Shown here one piece after another: positions 38,859 through 48,991 of a DNA stretch of 64,000 nt. The stretch's first letter is position 1. Each line of letters begins with the position of its first letter. This DNA is from DATBSK01 sp964501785 (GTDB taxonomy: Bacteria; Actinomycetota; Acidimicrobiia; IMCC26256; PALSA-555). Position numbers and translations under genes: made by a program. The stretch spans positions 124,001 to 188,000 of the forward strand of contig CAZCUD010000003.1 in assembly GCA_964501785.1 (NCBI GenBank), in the 5' to 3' direction. Below the pieces are notes generated by a model, which searched no databases, was not told the origin of the DNA, and saw only the letters and a program-made list of their open reading frames with translations.

Positions 38859-41657
38859 TCAGGTGCCGGGGCCCTTGTCGGCGCCGTAGAACACCCGCTC
38901 GACGACCTTGCGCGCCCGGCGGGTCAGGCGGCGGTAGTCGTCGCGCAGCCCGGCCTCGGGTCGGTGCGTGTACCCGAGCAGCAGGGCCACCCGCCGTCCG
39001 TCGTCGCCCGATGGAAGCGCGTCGGTCGCACGGCCCGTGACGAGGTAGGTCGCGTTGCGAGCCCGCTCGCAGAACAGGTAGGCGTCGCGAAGCACGCCGG
39101 CGTCCTCCTCGTCCAGCAGTCCCGCGTCGGCCAGGCGTTGGATCGCGCCGGCCGTGCTCGGCTCGCGCACCTCGGGGTGCGCGGCGCCGTGCTCGAGCTG
39201 CAGCAGCTGCACCGTGAACTCCACGTCCGTGAGCCCGCCCTTCCCGAGCTTGAGGTGGAACTCGGGATCCTCGCCGGCCGGGATGCGCTCGCGCTCGACG
39301 CGGGCCTTGATGCGTCGGATCTCACGCGCGTCGTCGTCCGGCAGGGGATTGCGGTAGACGAACGGCTCGACGAGCGCCATGAACGCCTCGCCGACCTCGG
39401 TGTCGCCGGCGAGCGGGCGGGCGCGGAGCAGGGCCTGCAGCTCCCATGGCTGCGCCCACCGTTCGTAGTACTGGCGATATCCGTCGAGCGACCGGGCGAG
39501 CGGCCCCTGGTTGCCCTCGGGTCGCAGACGAGCGTCGATCTCGAACGTCTGACCCTCCGCGGTCGTGGCGCCGATCTCTCGCAGCAGCGTCGTCGCGGTG
39601 TGCTCGGCGGACTCGAAGTCGCTCGCCGTCTCGCCCGCGTACACGAACAGCACGTCGACGTCCGACGCGTAGGAGAGCTCACGGCCACCCAGGCGGCCCA
39701 TGCCGATCACCGCGAACGGCACGCTCGTGCCGAGCATCTCGAGCGCGGCTTCGATGGACGAGTCGGCGAGGTCGGAGAGCTCGCGCGCAGTCACCTCGAG
39801 TGGAGCGAGGCCGAGGACGTCGCGCGCTCCGATTCGCAGGAGCTCGCGCCGCTTGAACCGCCGCAGCCCCGCGCGTCGCTCCTCGGCGTCCTCGCGCCAT
39901 CGCAGCGTCTCGAGTGCCGCCTCACGCAGCTCGCCCGGCGATCGCTCGCGCACGAGCCACTCGTCGTCACCGAGGAGCTCGACCGTCTCGGGCTGGCGCA
40001 GCAGCGCGTCGCCGACGAGTCGGCTGGCGCCGAGCACTCGACAGACCCGCTCCGCGGCTCCCGGCTTGTCGCGGAAGGTCGCCCCGATCGCCGCGGCCTG
40101 CGTCGGACCCTCGACGAGCTTTCGGAGCTGGAGCAGGCCGAGGTCGGGATCGGCCGACTCGGAGAGCCAGTCGAGGATGACCGGCAGCAGCTGCTGCATC
40201 ACCCGCGAGCTCCGGGTGAACCCGTGGGTGAGCTCGCGCAGCGCCGCACGGGTGTGTGCCGCATCCGCGAAGCCGAACGCGGCGAGTCGCTCCTCGACCG
40301 CCTCCGCCGGCAGCGCGCCGGCACCCGCGAGGGTCTCGAGGATCGGAGCGAAGAAGAGACGCTCGTGGATCGAGCGCACCCGGGCCTGGTAGCGCCGCTG
40401 AACCGCCTCGAACGCCTCGAGCGCGGTGGCCCGAGGCGAGTCACGGAAGCCCGTCACTCGCGCGAGTCGAACGCGCGCGGCGTCGTCGCGGGGCAGGGTG
40501 TGCGTCTGCTGCTCGTCCCAGAGCTGGATGCGGTGCTCGATCGTGCGCAGGAAGACGTAGGCCTCGGCCAGCGACGACGCATCGTCCCGCTCGATGTAGC
40601 CCGCGGCGGCCAGCTCGTCGAGCGCGTCGAGGGTCGTCGGCGAGCGAACCGACTCGTCGTGGCGACCGTGCACGAGCTGGAGCAGCTGCACCGCGAACTC
40701 GACGTCGCGGATGCCGCCGCGTCCGCGCTTCAGCTCCCGGTCGGTCAGGCCCTTCTTGCGCATCTCCTCCTCGGAGCGCGCCTTCATCACTCGGGCCTCC
40801 CGCACCGCGTCGGGGTCGAGTCGATCTGGCCACACGAACGGGCGCGACATGGCGAACCAGCGGTCACCGAGGTCGGTGTCGCCAGCCAGGGGTCGGGCCT
40901 TCAGCAGCGCCTGGAACTCCCAGGTCCGGGCCCACTGCCGGTACCACGACTCGTAGGAGTCGATCGTGCGGGTCAGCGCACCGGCGCGCCCCTCGGGTCG
41001 GAGGTCGGCATCGGTGCGGAACACGATCCCGTCGGCCGTCGGCGTGGTCATGATCCGCAGCACCGCGCGCGCGACCCGATCCGCCTCGTCACCATCGCCC
41101 TCGTGGACGAAGAGCACGTCGACGTCGCTGGCGTAGTTGAGCTCGGCACCGCCGAGCTTGCCCATGCCCACGATCGCGAACGGGATCCGAGGCTCGGCGA
41201 GCGAGAGCGCCGTGCCGAGGCAGACCTCGGCGAGCGCGGCCAGCTCGCGACCGACGGCGGGCAGGTCCGCGATGCCGAGCAGGTCTCGCACAGCGATCCG
41301 GAGCAGCTCTCGGCGCTTCCATCGTCGCAGCACGCTCTCGGCGTCGTCACCGTGCTCGAGCGCCGCGGCGAGGTCGGTGCGGTCGTGCGCGACCGTGTGC
41401 TCGACCTGCAGGTCCGCCCCGTCCGCGAACACGTCGAGGAGCGTCGGGTCGTTGACGATCGCGTTCGTCAGCGATCGGGAGGCGCAGCCGACCGCGATCA
41501 GCCCTGAGCGCAGCACGGAGTCTTCGATGACCGGGCCTGCGGCATCGGGCCGGGCTTCGAGCACCCGCTCGATCGCGGCGCGCGCCAGCGCCGCGTCGGC
41601 CGACGCGTCGAGGTCGTCGGCGACCGATGAAGCGCCGAACACGGCCTCCAGGTCCAC
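38859..41657 (-). CDS. glnE: Glutamine synthetase adenylyltransferase/deadenylylase
   Basis: Bifunctional regulator that adenylylates glutamine synthetase when nitrogen is plentiful and removes AMP when it is scarce; 932 aa. Both nucleotidyltransferase domains are intact: GMGKLGGAELNYASDVDVLF near residue 170 (adenylyl-removing half) and GMGRLGGRELSYASDVDVLF near residue 660 (transferase half). Each is followed by a DxxLRPEG block. Two helical regulatory segments with KRGRGGIRDVEFAVQLLQL and KLGKGGLTDVEFTVQLLQL are typical. GTG 41657 is chosen: a GACACT -10-like element lies 6 nt upstream and the longer frame is a shadow of nadE. Its target is the Tyr-containing glnA product. Confidence 0.95.
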   Translation of the reverse strand: MDLEAVFGASSVADDLDASADAALARAAIERVLEARPDAAGPVIEDSVLRSGLIAVGCASRSLTNAIVNDPTLLDVFADGADLQVEHTVAHDRTDLAAALEHGDDAESVLRRWKRRELLRIAVRDLLGIADLPAVGRELAALAEVCLGTALSLAEPRIPFAIVGMGKLGGAELNYASDVDVLFVHEGDGDEADRVARAVLRIMTTPTADGIVFRTDADLRPEGRAGALTRTIDSYESWYRQWARTWEFQALLKARPLAGDTDLGDRWFAMSRPFVWPDRLDPDAVREARVMKARSEEEMRKKGLTDRELKRGRGGIRDVEFAVQLLQLVHGRHDESVRSPTTLDALDELAAAGYIERDDASSLAEAYVFLRTIEHRIQLWDEQQTHTLPRDDAARVRLARVTGFRDSPRATALEAFEAVQRRYQARVRSIHERLFFAPILETLAGAGALPAEAVEERLAAFGFADAAHTRAALRELTHGFTRSSRVMQQLLPVILDWLSESADPDLGLLQLRKLVEGPTQAAAIGATFRDKPGAAERVCRVLGASRLVGDALLRQPETVELLGDDEWLVRERSPGELREAALETLRWREDAEERRAGLRRFKRRELLRIGARDVLGLAPLEVTARELSDLADSSIEAALEMLGTSVPFAVIGMGRLGGRELSYASDVDVLFVYAGETASDFESAEHTATTLLREIGATTAEGQTFEIDARLRPEGNQGPLARSLDGYRQYYERWAQPWELQALLRARPLAGDTEVGEAFMALVEPFVYRNPLPDDDAREIRRIKARVERERIPAGEDPEFHLKLGKGGLTDVEFTVQLLQLEHGAAHPEVREPSTAGAIQRLADAGLLDEEDAGVLRDAYLFCERARNATYLVTGRATDALPSGDDGRRVALLLGYTHRPEAGLRDDYRRLTRRARKVVERVFYGADKGPGT

Positions 41658-41705
41658 GTCAGGAGTGTCGCGGATCGACGTGTCCCACGTCGGCGGCCTT
41701 CTCCG

Positions 41706-41711
41706 TATCCT
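41706..41711 (+). promoter_or_regulatory. -10 element for nadE
   Basis: TATCCT, 6 nt before the second of two adjoining GTG codons (41718). Confidence 0.5.
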
Positions 41712-41717
41712 GGTGTG

Positions 41718-43427
41718 GTGCCGAGACTGCGGCTCGCGGCCGCGCAGCTCAACCTCACCGTCGGTGACCTCGAGGCCAACGCGGCGCGGGTCCTCGAGGT
41801 CTACGAGCAGGCCGAGGACGCCGGCGCCGATCTCGTCGCGTTCCCCGAGCTCGCGATCACGGGCTACCCACCAGAAGACCTGCTCCTGCGTCCCGCGTTC
41901 GTCGCTCAGGCCGGCGAGGCGCTCGAGAAGGTCGCCGCACGCACCGGACGGGCCGCGGCGATCGTCGGGTTCCCGCAGCCCGACCGCGACCTCTACAACG
42001 CGGCCGCGGTGTGCGCGAACGGCAAGGTGCTGGGCGTGTACCGCAAGCACCTGCTGCCCAACTACGCGGTGTTCGACGAAGAGCGCTACTTCGAGCCGTG
42101 GCCCGGCGACGGTCCGCTGTTCGTGATCGGTGGTGCACGCGTCGCGGTGTCGATCTGCGAGGACGCGTGGAGCCCGTCCGGCCCGATCCTCACGCAGGCA
42201 GCGGCGGGCGCCGAGCTCGTCGTCAACGTCAACGCGTCGCCCTACTACGCGGGTCGCCTGCGCGAGCGCGAGACCATGCTCGCCACCCGCGCCGCCGATG
42301 CCGGCGTGCCCGTGCTCTACCTCAACATGGTCGGCGGCCAGGACGAGCTGGTCTTCGACGGCGCATCGATGATGTTCGACGGCGAAGGCCACCTGATCGC
42401 ACGATCGCCGCAGTTCGTCGAGGACCTCATGATCGTCGACCTCGACGTGCGCCCCTCGTTCCGACGGCGCGCGCTCGACCCGCGAGGGCGGGTCCGGGCC
42501 GGAGCGCTCCCCGAGGTGCCCGTCAGCGAGGCGCGGCTCGGCGAGCGCGGGCCGGCGCCCGTGCTCGCGCCGCTCCTCGACCCGGTGCACGAGGTCTACG
42601 AAGCGCTCGTGGTCGGCACCCGCGACTACGTGCGCAAGAACGGGTTCAGCGACGTGGTGATCGGGCTCTCGGGCGGCATCGACTCGTCGCTCGTGGCTGC
42701 CGTCGCCGCCGACGCCCTCGGCCCCGAGCACGTGACCGGTGTGATGATGCCGTCGCGGTACTCGAGCGAGGGCAGCGTCGCCGACTCCGAGCGCCTCGCC
42801 GCGAACCTCGGCATCCGCACCATCACCGTGCCCATCGAGGCCGCGCACGGAGCCCTCCTCGACATGCTGGCCGAGCCGTTCGCCGGTCGCGAGCCCGACC
42901 TCGCCGAGGAGAACCTCCAGGCGCGCATCCGTGGCGTCGTCCTCATGGCGCTGTCGAACAAGTTCGGCTGGCTCGTGCTGACGACGGGCAACAAGAGCGA
43001 GATGGCAGTCGGGTACGCCACCCTCTACGGCGACATGGCCGGGGGCTTCGCCGTGATCAAGGACGTGCCCAAGACGCTCGTGTACGCGCTGTGCCGCGAC
43101 CGCAACGAACGAGCCGGGCGAGCGCTGATCCCGACCGAGGTGCTCGAGAAGCCTCCGAGCGCCGAGCTGCGGCCCGACCAGCTCGACAGCGACTCGTTGC
43201 CGCCCTACGAGGTGCTCGATCCGATCATCGAGGGCTACGTGGAGGACGACAAGTCGGTCGCGGAGCTCGAGGCCGCGGGCCACGACGGTGACACGGTGCG
43301 CCGGGTCGCGCGCCTCATCGACCGCAACGAGTACAAGCGCCGTCAGGCGCCTCCGGGGGTCAGGGTGTCACCGAAGGCCTTCGGCAAGGACCGCCGACTC
43401 CCGATCACCAACCGCTGGCCCGGCTGA
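41718..43427 (+). CDS. nadE: Glutamine-dependent NAD+ synthase
   Basis: Makes NAD+ from deamido-NAD+, ATP and glutamine; 569 aa, two-domain bacterial type. The N-terminal nitrilase-fold glutaminase has the triad E44 (FPELAITGYPPEDLL), K110 (YRKHLLPNY) and C147 (SICEDAW). The C-terminal synthetase has the PP-loop GLSGGIDSSLVAAVAADALG, then MMPSRYSSEGS, NKSEMAVGYATLYGDMAGGFAVIKDVPKT and LDPIIEGYVE. It starts at GTG 41718 (or 41715), leaderless by its promoter. It diverges from glnE; 60 bp separate the two starts. Confidence 0.97.
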   Translation: MPRLRLAAAQLNLTVGDLEANAARVLEVYEQAEDAGADLVAFPELAITGYPPEDLLLRPAFVAQAGEALEKVAARTGRAAAIVGFPQPDRDLYNAAAVCANGKVLGVYRKHLLPNYAVFDEERYFEPWPGDGPLFVIGGARVAVSICEDAWSPSGPILTQAAAGAELVVNVNASPYYAGRLRERETMLATRAADAGVPVLYLNMVGGQDELVFDGASMMFDGEGHLIARSPQFVEDLMIVDLDVRPSFRRRALDPRGRVRAGALPEVPVSEARLGERGPAPVLAPLLDPVHEVYEALVVGTRDYVRKNGFSDVVIGLSGGIDSSLVAAVAADALGPEHVTGVMMPSRYSSEGSVADSERLAANLGIRTITVPIEAAHGALLDMLAEPFAGREPDLAEENLQARIRGVVLMALSNKFGWLVLTTGNKSEMAVGYATLYGDMAGGFAVIKDVPKTLVYALCRDRNERAGRALIPTEVLEKPPSAELRPDQLDSDSLPPYEVLDPIIEGYVEDDKSVAELEAAGHDGDTVRRVARLIDRNEYKRRQAPPGVRVSPKAFGKDRRLPITNRWPG

Positions 43428-43454
43428 TCGCCGGGCGCACGATCGTCCGGTGCG

Positions 43455-44372
43455 GTGAAGGGCTTCACGTCGCGGTTCGCCGCCGAGGGCGCGCTGGTCC
43501 TCGCGGCCGCGCTCTTCGGGGTCACGTTCCCGCTGGTCGCCGACGCGGTCGACGACGTCACGCCCTTCGCGTACCTGCTCCTGCGGTTCACCATCGCGGT
43601 CCTCGCGCTCGCGCCCTTCGCGATCGCGATCACGAGGCGCCATGGTGACGACCGCCGGCTCCTGCTGCGCGTCGGAGCCGTCGCGGGTGTCTTGCTCTTC
43701 GGTGGCTACGCCACGCAGACGATCGGGCTCCAGGAGGCCTCGCCGTCGACGTCCGCGTTCATCACCGGTCTCTACGTCTGCATCACGCCGTTCGTCGAGG
43801 CGTTCGTCAGTCGGCGATGGCCCTCACCCTGGGTGATCGGCGGGATCGCGATCGCCACCGCGGGTCTCTTCCTGATGACGGGCGCCGACCTGTCCTTCGG
43901 CACGGGTGAGCTGTGGACGCTGGCGTGCGCGCTGCTGTTCGCGGTGTGGATCGTCTACCAGGGCGCCTACGCCAACCGGCTCCAGACCATCCCCTTCACC
44001 ACGGTGCAGATGGCGATGGTGGCGCTGCTGTGCCTCCCCGCCACCGGCGTGCAGGGCACCGGGCAGTTCACCGCGGTGGCGATCTTCGCCATCGTCTTCA
44101 CCGGCATCGCGTGCTCGTCGGTGGCGCTGTCGCTCCAGCTCTACGGACAGCGCCGCATCGCTCCCAGCCGAGCCGCGCTGATCCTGCTGTCCGAGCCGGT
44201 CTTCGCCGCGATCGCCGGCTTCGTCGACGGCGAGCGCCTCGGGACGGTCGAGCTCGTCGGCGCGGTCGTCATCCTCGGCGGCATTGCGCTCACCGAGCTC
44301 GGCCCGGGACGCCGCGCCGCCGAGGCCGACGACGCCGAGGCCGAAGCCGAGCTCGAGGCCCACCTCCACTGA
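43455..44372 (+). CDS. EamA/DMT-superfamily transporter
   Basis: 305-aa integral membrane protein with ten predicted helices in two EamA repeats (GALVLAAALFGVTFPLVADAV; WTLACALLFAVWIVYQGAYANRL). It has the typical short loops, for example PSTSAFITGLYVCITPFVEA and LSLQLYGQRRIAPSRAALILLSEPVFAAIAG. The C-terminus is acidic (EADDAEAEAELEAHLH). It starts with GTG 27 bp after nadE, so probably the same transcript. Substrates of this superfamily are diverse (amino acids, metabolites) and cannot be predicted. Confidence 0.9.
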   Translation: MKGFTSRFAAEGALVLAAALFGVTFPLVADAVDDVTPFAYLLLRFTIAVLALAPFAIAITRRHGDDRRLLLRVGAVAGVLLFGGYATQTIGLQEASPSTSAFITGLYVCITPFVEAFVSRRWPSPWVIGGIAIATAGLFLMTGADLSFGTGELWTLACALLFAVWIVYQGAYANRLQTIPFTTVQMAMVALLCLPATGVQGTGQFTAVAIFAIVFTGIACSSVALSLQLYGQRRIAPSRAALILLSEPVFAAIAGFVDGERLGTVELVGAVVILGGIALTELGPGRRAAEADDAEAEAELEAHLH

Positions 44373-44449
44373 CCCGCTGGCTCTTCCGCCAAGTGTCTTC
44401 CGACGTACGGGGAATGGGGCTCCTGATCCGCTGATCCTCTCCTTTCGCT

Positions 44450-44496
44450 GCGTTGGAAGACCGAACGACAACAGGTGTCGCTGAGTCTTCCGACGT
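44450..44496. repeat. Repeat family D, copy 3
   Basis: 47 bp with loop ACAGG; the left arm has diverged in the middle (CCGAACGACA instead of CTCAGCGACA). About 25 bp around its right edge (gtcttccgacgtacggggaat) are duplicated at 44395-44415, suggesting a partial second copy next to it. Confidence 0.85.
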
Positions 44497-44518
44497 ACGG
44501 GGGAATCGGGGGCGGCGT

Positions 44519-44524
44519 TAGCCT
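44519..44524 (+). promoter_or_regulatory. -10 element for the 155-aa protein
   Basis: TAGCCT, 6 nt before the GTG at 44531. Confidence 0.5.
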
Positions 44525-44530
44525 GCGGCC

Positions 44531-44998
44531 GTGGCTGGACGGGTCGAGCACGGGACCGGGGTGGGGATGGACATCACGGATGCCGCGCAGCGCATCGGTG
44601 CCCTCGCCTGGTGCGAGCAGCAGCTCTTCGAGATCGTCGGTGGGTGGGTCGTGACCACCCCCGAGCCCGACACCAAGCTGCTCTTCGCCCGGGCCAGTCG
44701 GCACCACGGTGACCACGCGCTCGCGCTCGTCGACGTCCTGCCCGACACCCGCGACCACGATCCCGACTCGCTCGTCGCAACCGGCGACGACGACCTGACG
44801 CGTCTGCTCCACGGCGTCGACTCGACCGACGCCCGGCTCCGAGCGCTCGCCGAGGTGCTGCCGGCCCAGGTCGCGGCGCTCGAGGCCTTCGCCGCCGCGG
44901 CGTCTGCCGTGCGGGACGGCCCGGCGATGCGGGTCGTGGGCGCCGTCGCCGCGAGCGACCGGGCGCTGGCGGACGAGGTGGCCCGCACGATTCGATGA
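44531..44998 (+). CDS. Hypothetical all-helical protein (155 aa)
   Basis: No confident family. It is predicted mostly alpha-helical. The first half has WCEQQLFEIVGGWV and LLFARASRHHGDHALALVDVLP, a spacing of Glu and His residues reminiscent of ferritin-like di-iron proteins, but the metal-ligand pattern is incomplete. The second half is Ala-rich helices (LPAQVAALEAFAAAASAV). There is no signal peptide or membrane helix. A leaderless -10 element supports GTG 44531. It lies between the EamA transporter and a sigma-factor gene, both on the same strand, and could have its own transcript. Confidence 0.65.
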   Translation: MAGRVEHGTGVGMDITDAAQRIGALAWCEQQLFEIVGGWVVTTPEPDTKLLFARASRHHGDHALALVDVLPDTRDHDPDSLVATGDDDLTRLLHGVDSTDARLRALAEVLPAQVAALEAFAAAASAVRDGPAMRVVGAVAASDRALADEVARTIR

Positions 44999-45019
44999 CG
45001 CGATCCGCGTCACGGCCGG

Positions 45020-45025
45020 TAGAAT
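45020..45025 (+). promoter_or_regulatory. Candidate -10 for the sigma-factor gene
   Basis: TAGAAT, unusually A/T-rich for this genome, implies a ~240-nt leader for the gene at 45275. That leader (45032-45274) holds short hairpins, for example CCGTT-CTCCAC-AACGG near 45163, but I recognise no riboswitch. Confidence 0.3.
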
Positions 45026-45274
45026 GGATGGTCCCCCCGGGCGCCTGCGCCGGTCCCGGCGGCCGGCCGGGCCTGTGGAAAGCGCGACTTGACGGGTCCT
45101 TTATGGTACGGGGGGCACAGACCCGGAAAGTGCCTCTGACCTGGAACAACGCAGGTCCGGCAACCGTTCTCCACAACGGGTGACCGGCCGTCCACCCGCA
45201 CAGGGTTCCCATCGGACCCCAGATCGAGACCCCTCCCCGGCGCCGGTCCCGGGCAGCGGTCGTGAAAGGCCCCC

Positions 45275-46216
<942 letters not shown>

Positions 46217-46245
46217 CGACCACAGCGGTCCGGGAAGGCCAAGGA

Positions 46246-46266
46246 GCCCGGCCCATTCGGCCGGGC
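46246..46266 (+). terminator. Terminator after the sigma-factor gene
   Basis: GCCCGGCC, loop CATTC, GGCCGGGC, then TTCGTCG: an 8-bp GC stem 29 bp after the stop. Confidence 0.8.
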
Positions 46267-46299
46267 TTCGTCGCGTCTGGACCGGGCGCGTCGCGACCG

Positions 46300-46360
46300 C
46301 ATGTGACACCGAGTCGCATCCACGGTGGCTCAGCGTCACATGGTGGGTGAGCGTCACATG
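46300..46360. repeat. Repeat family B, locus 2
   Basis: One degenerate forward unit (46300-46318) faces two reverse units, GGTGGCTCAGCGTCACATG (46324-46342) and GGTGGGTGAGCGTCACATG (46342-46360), again sharing one base. It lies upstream of the ECF sigma gene. Confidence 0.85.
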
Positions 46361-46426
46361 CGCTGGCCCGCGGAACCTCCGGCGCGGTGTCATCCGAACG
46401 GCGATGATGCGCGTCTGGACCTGTCG

Positions 46427-46978
46427 ATGGACGTCGTCGACGCGGAGGCCGCGGCGGTGGTGGACGAGCCAGCGCCGCGGGAGCCCGCCGGCGCCGATCA
46501 CGTGCTCGCGGTGGTGTACGGCGAGCACGCGGGTCGGCTCGCGGGCCTCGCCCGCCTCTTGCTCGACGACCCGAGACAGGCGGAAGAAGTGGTTCAGGAA
46601 GCGTTCGCACGTACCTACGCACGCTGGTCGAGGGTCAAGAACCGCGACGACCCGCTCCCGTACGTCCGCCGAGCGGTCGTCAACCTGTCTCGAGGGGGGC
46701 TCCGGCGGCGACGCATCGCCCGAGCCGTGCCGCTGGAGACACCGGTCGATGCGCCGTCGGCTGAGCAAGCGGCGGCCGAGCGTGCGCGACGCCATGAGGT
46801 CGCCGCAGCGGTCCGCAGGCTCCCGCGCCGCCAGCGTGAGTGCATCGTGCTGCGCTACTACCTCGACTGCACGGTCACCGAGACCGCCGCCGCGCTCCGG
46901 ATCTCCGACGGTTCCGTCAAGCAGCACCTCTCCCGTGCGCACGCGGCGCTCGCCACGCGACTCGGTGAGGAGCTCTGA
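46427..46978 (+). CDS. ECF sigma factor (SigE family)
   Basis: 183 aa with regions 2 and 4 only. Region 2: VVYGEHAGRLAGLARLLLDDPRQAEEVVQEAFARTYARW, where the RxEE/QEAF helix is clear. Region 4: LPRRQRECIVLRYYLDCTVTETAAALRISDGSVKQHLSRAHAAL. ATG 46427 is preferred; the frame opens further upstream but into the family B repeats. The stop overlaps the next ATG (TGATG), which ties it to the downstream membrane propeller protein, its probable regulator. Confidence 0.93.
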   Translation: MDVVDAEAAAVVDEPAPREPAGADHVLAVVYGEHAGRLAGLARLLLDDPRQAEEVVQEAFARTYARWSRVKNRDDPLPYVRRAVVNLSRGGLRRRRIARAVPLETPVDAPSAEQAAAERARRHEVAAAVRRLPRRQRECIVLRYYLDCTVTETAAALRISDGSVKQHLSRAHAALATRLGEEL

Positions 46979-48984
46979 TGTCCCTCGACGAGCAGCTGCG
47001 GGACGCGCTCCGCGACGACGCGGGGATGCCCGAGAGAGCGTCGGCGCCGTGGGACGACGTCCGGGCTCGCGGGCGACGCATGCGACGCAACCGTCGTCTT
47101 GGACGCGGCGCAACGGCATTCGCGACGAGCGCCGCGCTCATCGTCGCGGGCCTCTTGCTCACTCGCAGCAGCGACGGCTCAGGATCGATCGCGGTGACGC
47201 CCAGTACAGGTGACCAGGTCGTCGCCGCGCTCAGCGACGGGACCGTCGTTCTGATCGATCCGAGCGACGGACGCGTGATCGACACCATCTATGAGGCGAC
47301 CCGGGGGGACGATGCCACGTGGACGACCGGAATCAGCGCGGCGCCTAACGGGACCGTGTTCATCGGTACCGGCGCGAGCGCACGACCTAGCTGTGATCCA
47401 GCCGAGGATCCGGAGTCGATCGTGCAGGTTCGACCGACCACTGCTAATGCTTCCGGCCGCGCTCCGGCGGACGTGGTGGAGTCGATCCCCGGCAGCGCTC
47501 CCCTCGTCAGCCCGGACGGGCGCTATCTCGCGTTCAGGTCGCGCAGCACCGACGACCCCTGCGGCCCTGCCGGCTCGCTCACGGTGCGCGATCTCCACAC
47601 GGGTGACGAGCACGGACTGCAGGACGTCGATCCCAACGTCTCCCTTCAGCCGCTGGCGTGGTCGCCCGACTCGCGGCGACTCCTGTTCGGGTCGGGGCCA
47701 GGCCGGATGGTCGAGGTAGCGGTATCGCCGGAAGGCCTCGGAGCCGCCAAGGATCTTCCCGACCTCTTCGGCAATGGGTTCGCGTACCGGGCTGACGGCT
47801 CGCTCCTGACCATCGTGCCCGGGACCGGTGCCGCGGCACTCGACCCGGCGACCGGCGCGGTGATCGAGACCTTGTCCCCCGTCTCGGGGTACCTCATGGG
47901 CGCAGATGCCTCAGCGACGAGCCTGCTCGTTGCCTCGCCACTCGGCGACTCCCAGGACGGCTGGACCCTCTCATCGCTGCGTGCCGGCTCGCCGACGCCG
48001 ACGCCGCTAGCGGACCACGTGCTCGACGCAGCCTGGGTCTCACGCGCCGAGCAGACGCCGACGCCGACGACCGCGACCAGCACGTCAACCAGCGTGGCGC
48101 CCGTGCCCGGTACTGCGGCAGTGGCGGGTCCGATGCCCGAGACGATCGTCGCCCTCGATTCCGCACAGCACGTCGTCGAGCTCGCGTCCGACGACGGCAG
48201 GGTGCTGCGCGAGATCGATCCGCGCTCTCGCCGCGGTGCGTGGGGCATTGCTCTCGACCGAGCGCGCGCCGTTGCCTACGTCGGCCAGTCGGCTCACACC
48301 TCATCGTGCACCGAGAGCACCGTCGAGATCGCGCTGGACACCGGGACAAGTCGGGAGCTCGTCCGCGGCGCATCGCCCCGGTTGAGCCCCGACGGATCAC
48401 GGCTCGCATACCTCGCGCAGTGTCTGCCCGATCCCGAGACGGTTGTCGTACACGACCTGGCCACCGGTGAGGAGCAGCGATGGACGATGCCGCCCAGCTC
48501 CGACGATTCCGCGTACCACCCAATCCGGATCACCGGCTGGGACGCGGGCGGAACGCACGTGATGGTGCAGGTCCAGCACGAGCCCGAAGTCGAGTGGTGG
48601 CTCGTCGACACCACGGCCGCCAACGGGCTTGCCGCACGTGAAGTCGCTGCTACGACCGACAACGCCCTGCGGGGACCGGTCGAGCTCGCGCCGCTCGGCC
48701 TCACCAGCAGGTGGGCCGGCGTGTTCTACGAGTCCGGGCTCGAGACCGCCCGCCTCGTCGAGCTCGACGATCCGCGCGCCACCGATGGAGTGACGCTCTT
48801 GGAGTGGGACGCCACCGACGAGGCTGTCGATGGCAACTTCGGTGTGCTGTCGGTGGACGACAGCGGGCAGCACTTCCTGCTCGTCAGTCATCCGAACGGC
48901 GGTCCGGCTGCGATCTACCGATGGAGCGTTGGCGACGAGAGTCCGACGAAGCTCGCCGACGGTGTCGAGTACGCCGACTGGTAG
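46978..48984 (+). CDS. Membrane-anchored beta-propeller protein, putative anti-sigma partner
   Basis: 668 aa. A short cytoplasmic N-terminus (LDEQLRDALRDDAGMPERAS...WDDVRARGRRMRRNR) resembles the sequences of SigE-family partner proteins. One membrane helix follows (about residues 42-62, TAFATSAALIVAGLLL). The outside part is a large WD40/TolB-type propeller with repeats such as PLVSPDGRYLAFRS, LAWSPDSRRLLFGSG and PRLSPDGSRLAYLAQC, in two halves joined by a Pro/Thr/Ser linker (TPTPTTATSTSTS). It is coupled to the ECF sigma gene. A role as a signal-sensing anti-sigma factor is inferred from position and topology; no zinc-binding ASD motif is present. Confidence 0.75.
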   Translation: MSLDEQLRDALRDDAGMPERASAPWDDVRARGRRMRRNRRLGRGATAFATSAALIVAGLLLTRSSDGSGSIAVTPSTGDQVVAALSDGTVVLIDPSDGRVIDTIYEATRGDDATWTTGISAAPNGTVFIGTGASARPSCDPAEDPESIVQVRPTTANASGRAPADVVESIPGSAPLVSPDGRYLAFRSRSTDDPCGPAGSLTVRDLHTGDEHGLQDVDPNVSLQPLAWSPDSRRLLFGSGPGRMVEVAVSPEGLGAAKDLPDLFGNGFAYRADGSLLTIVPGTGAAALDPATGAVIETLSPVSGYLMGADASATSLLVASPLGDSQDGWTLSSLRAGSPTPTPLADHVLDAAWVSRAEQTPTPTTATSTSTSVAPVPGTAAVAGPMPETIVALDSAQHVVELASDDGRVLREIDPRSRRGAWGIALDRARAVAYVGQSAHTSSCTESTVEIALDTGTSRELVRGASPRLSPDGSRLAYLAQCLPDPETVVVHDLATGEEQRWTMPPSSDDSAYHPIRITGWDAGGTHVMVQVQHEPEVEWWLVDTTAANGLAAREVAATTDNALRGPVELAPLGLTSRWAGVFYESGLETARLVELDDPRATDGVTLLEWDATDEAVDGNFGVLSVDDSGQHFLLVSHPNGGPAAIYRWSVGDESPTKLADGVEYADW

Positions 48985-48991
48985 TCGCCAG

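Noticed and set aside
41658..43283. Open frame extending GlnE upstream by ~540 codons (- strand)
   Set aside because: Shadow of nadE. Composition is Arg/Glu/His-rich without GlnE sequence, and glnE length is normal from 41657.
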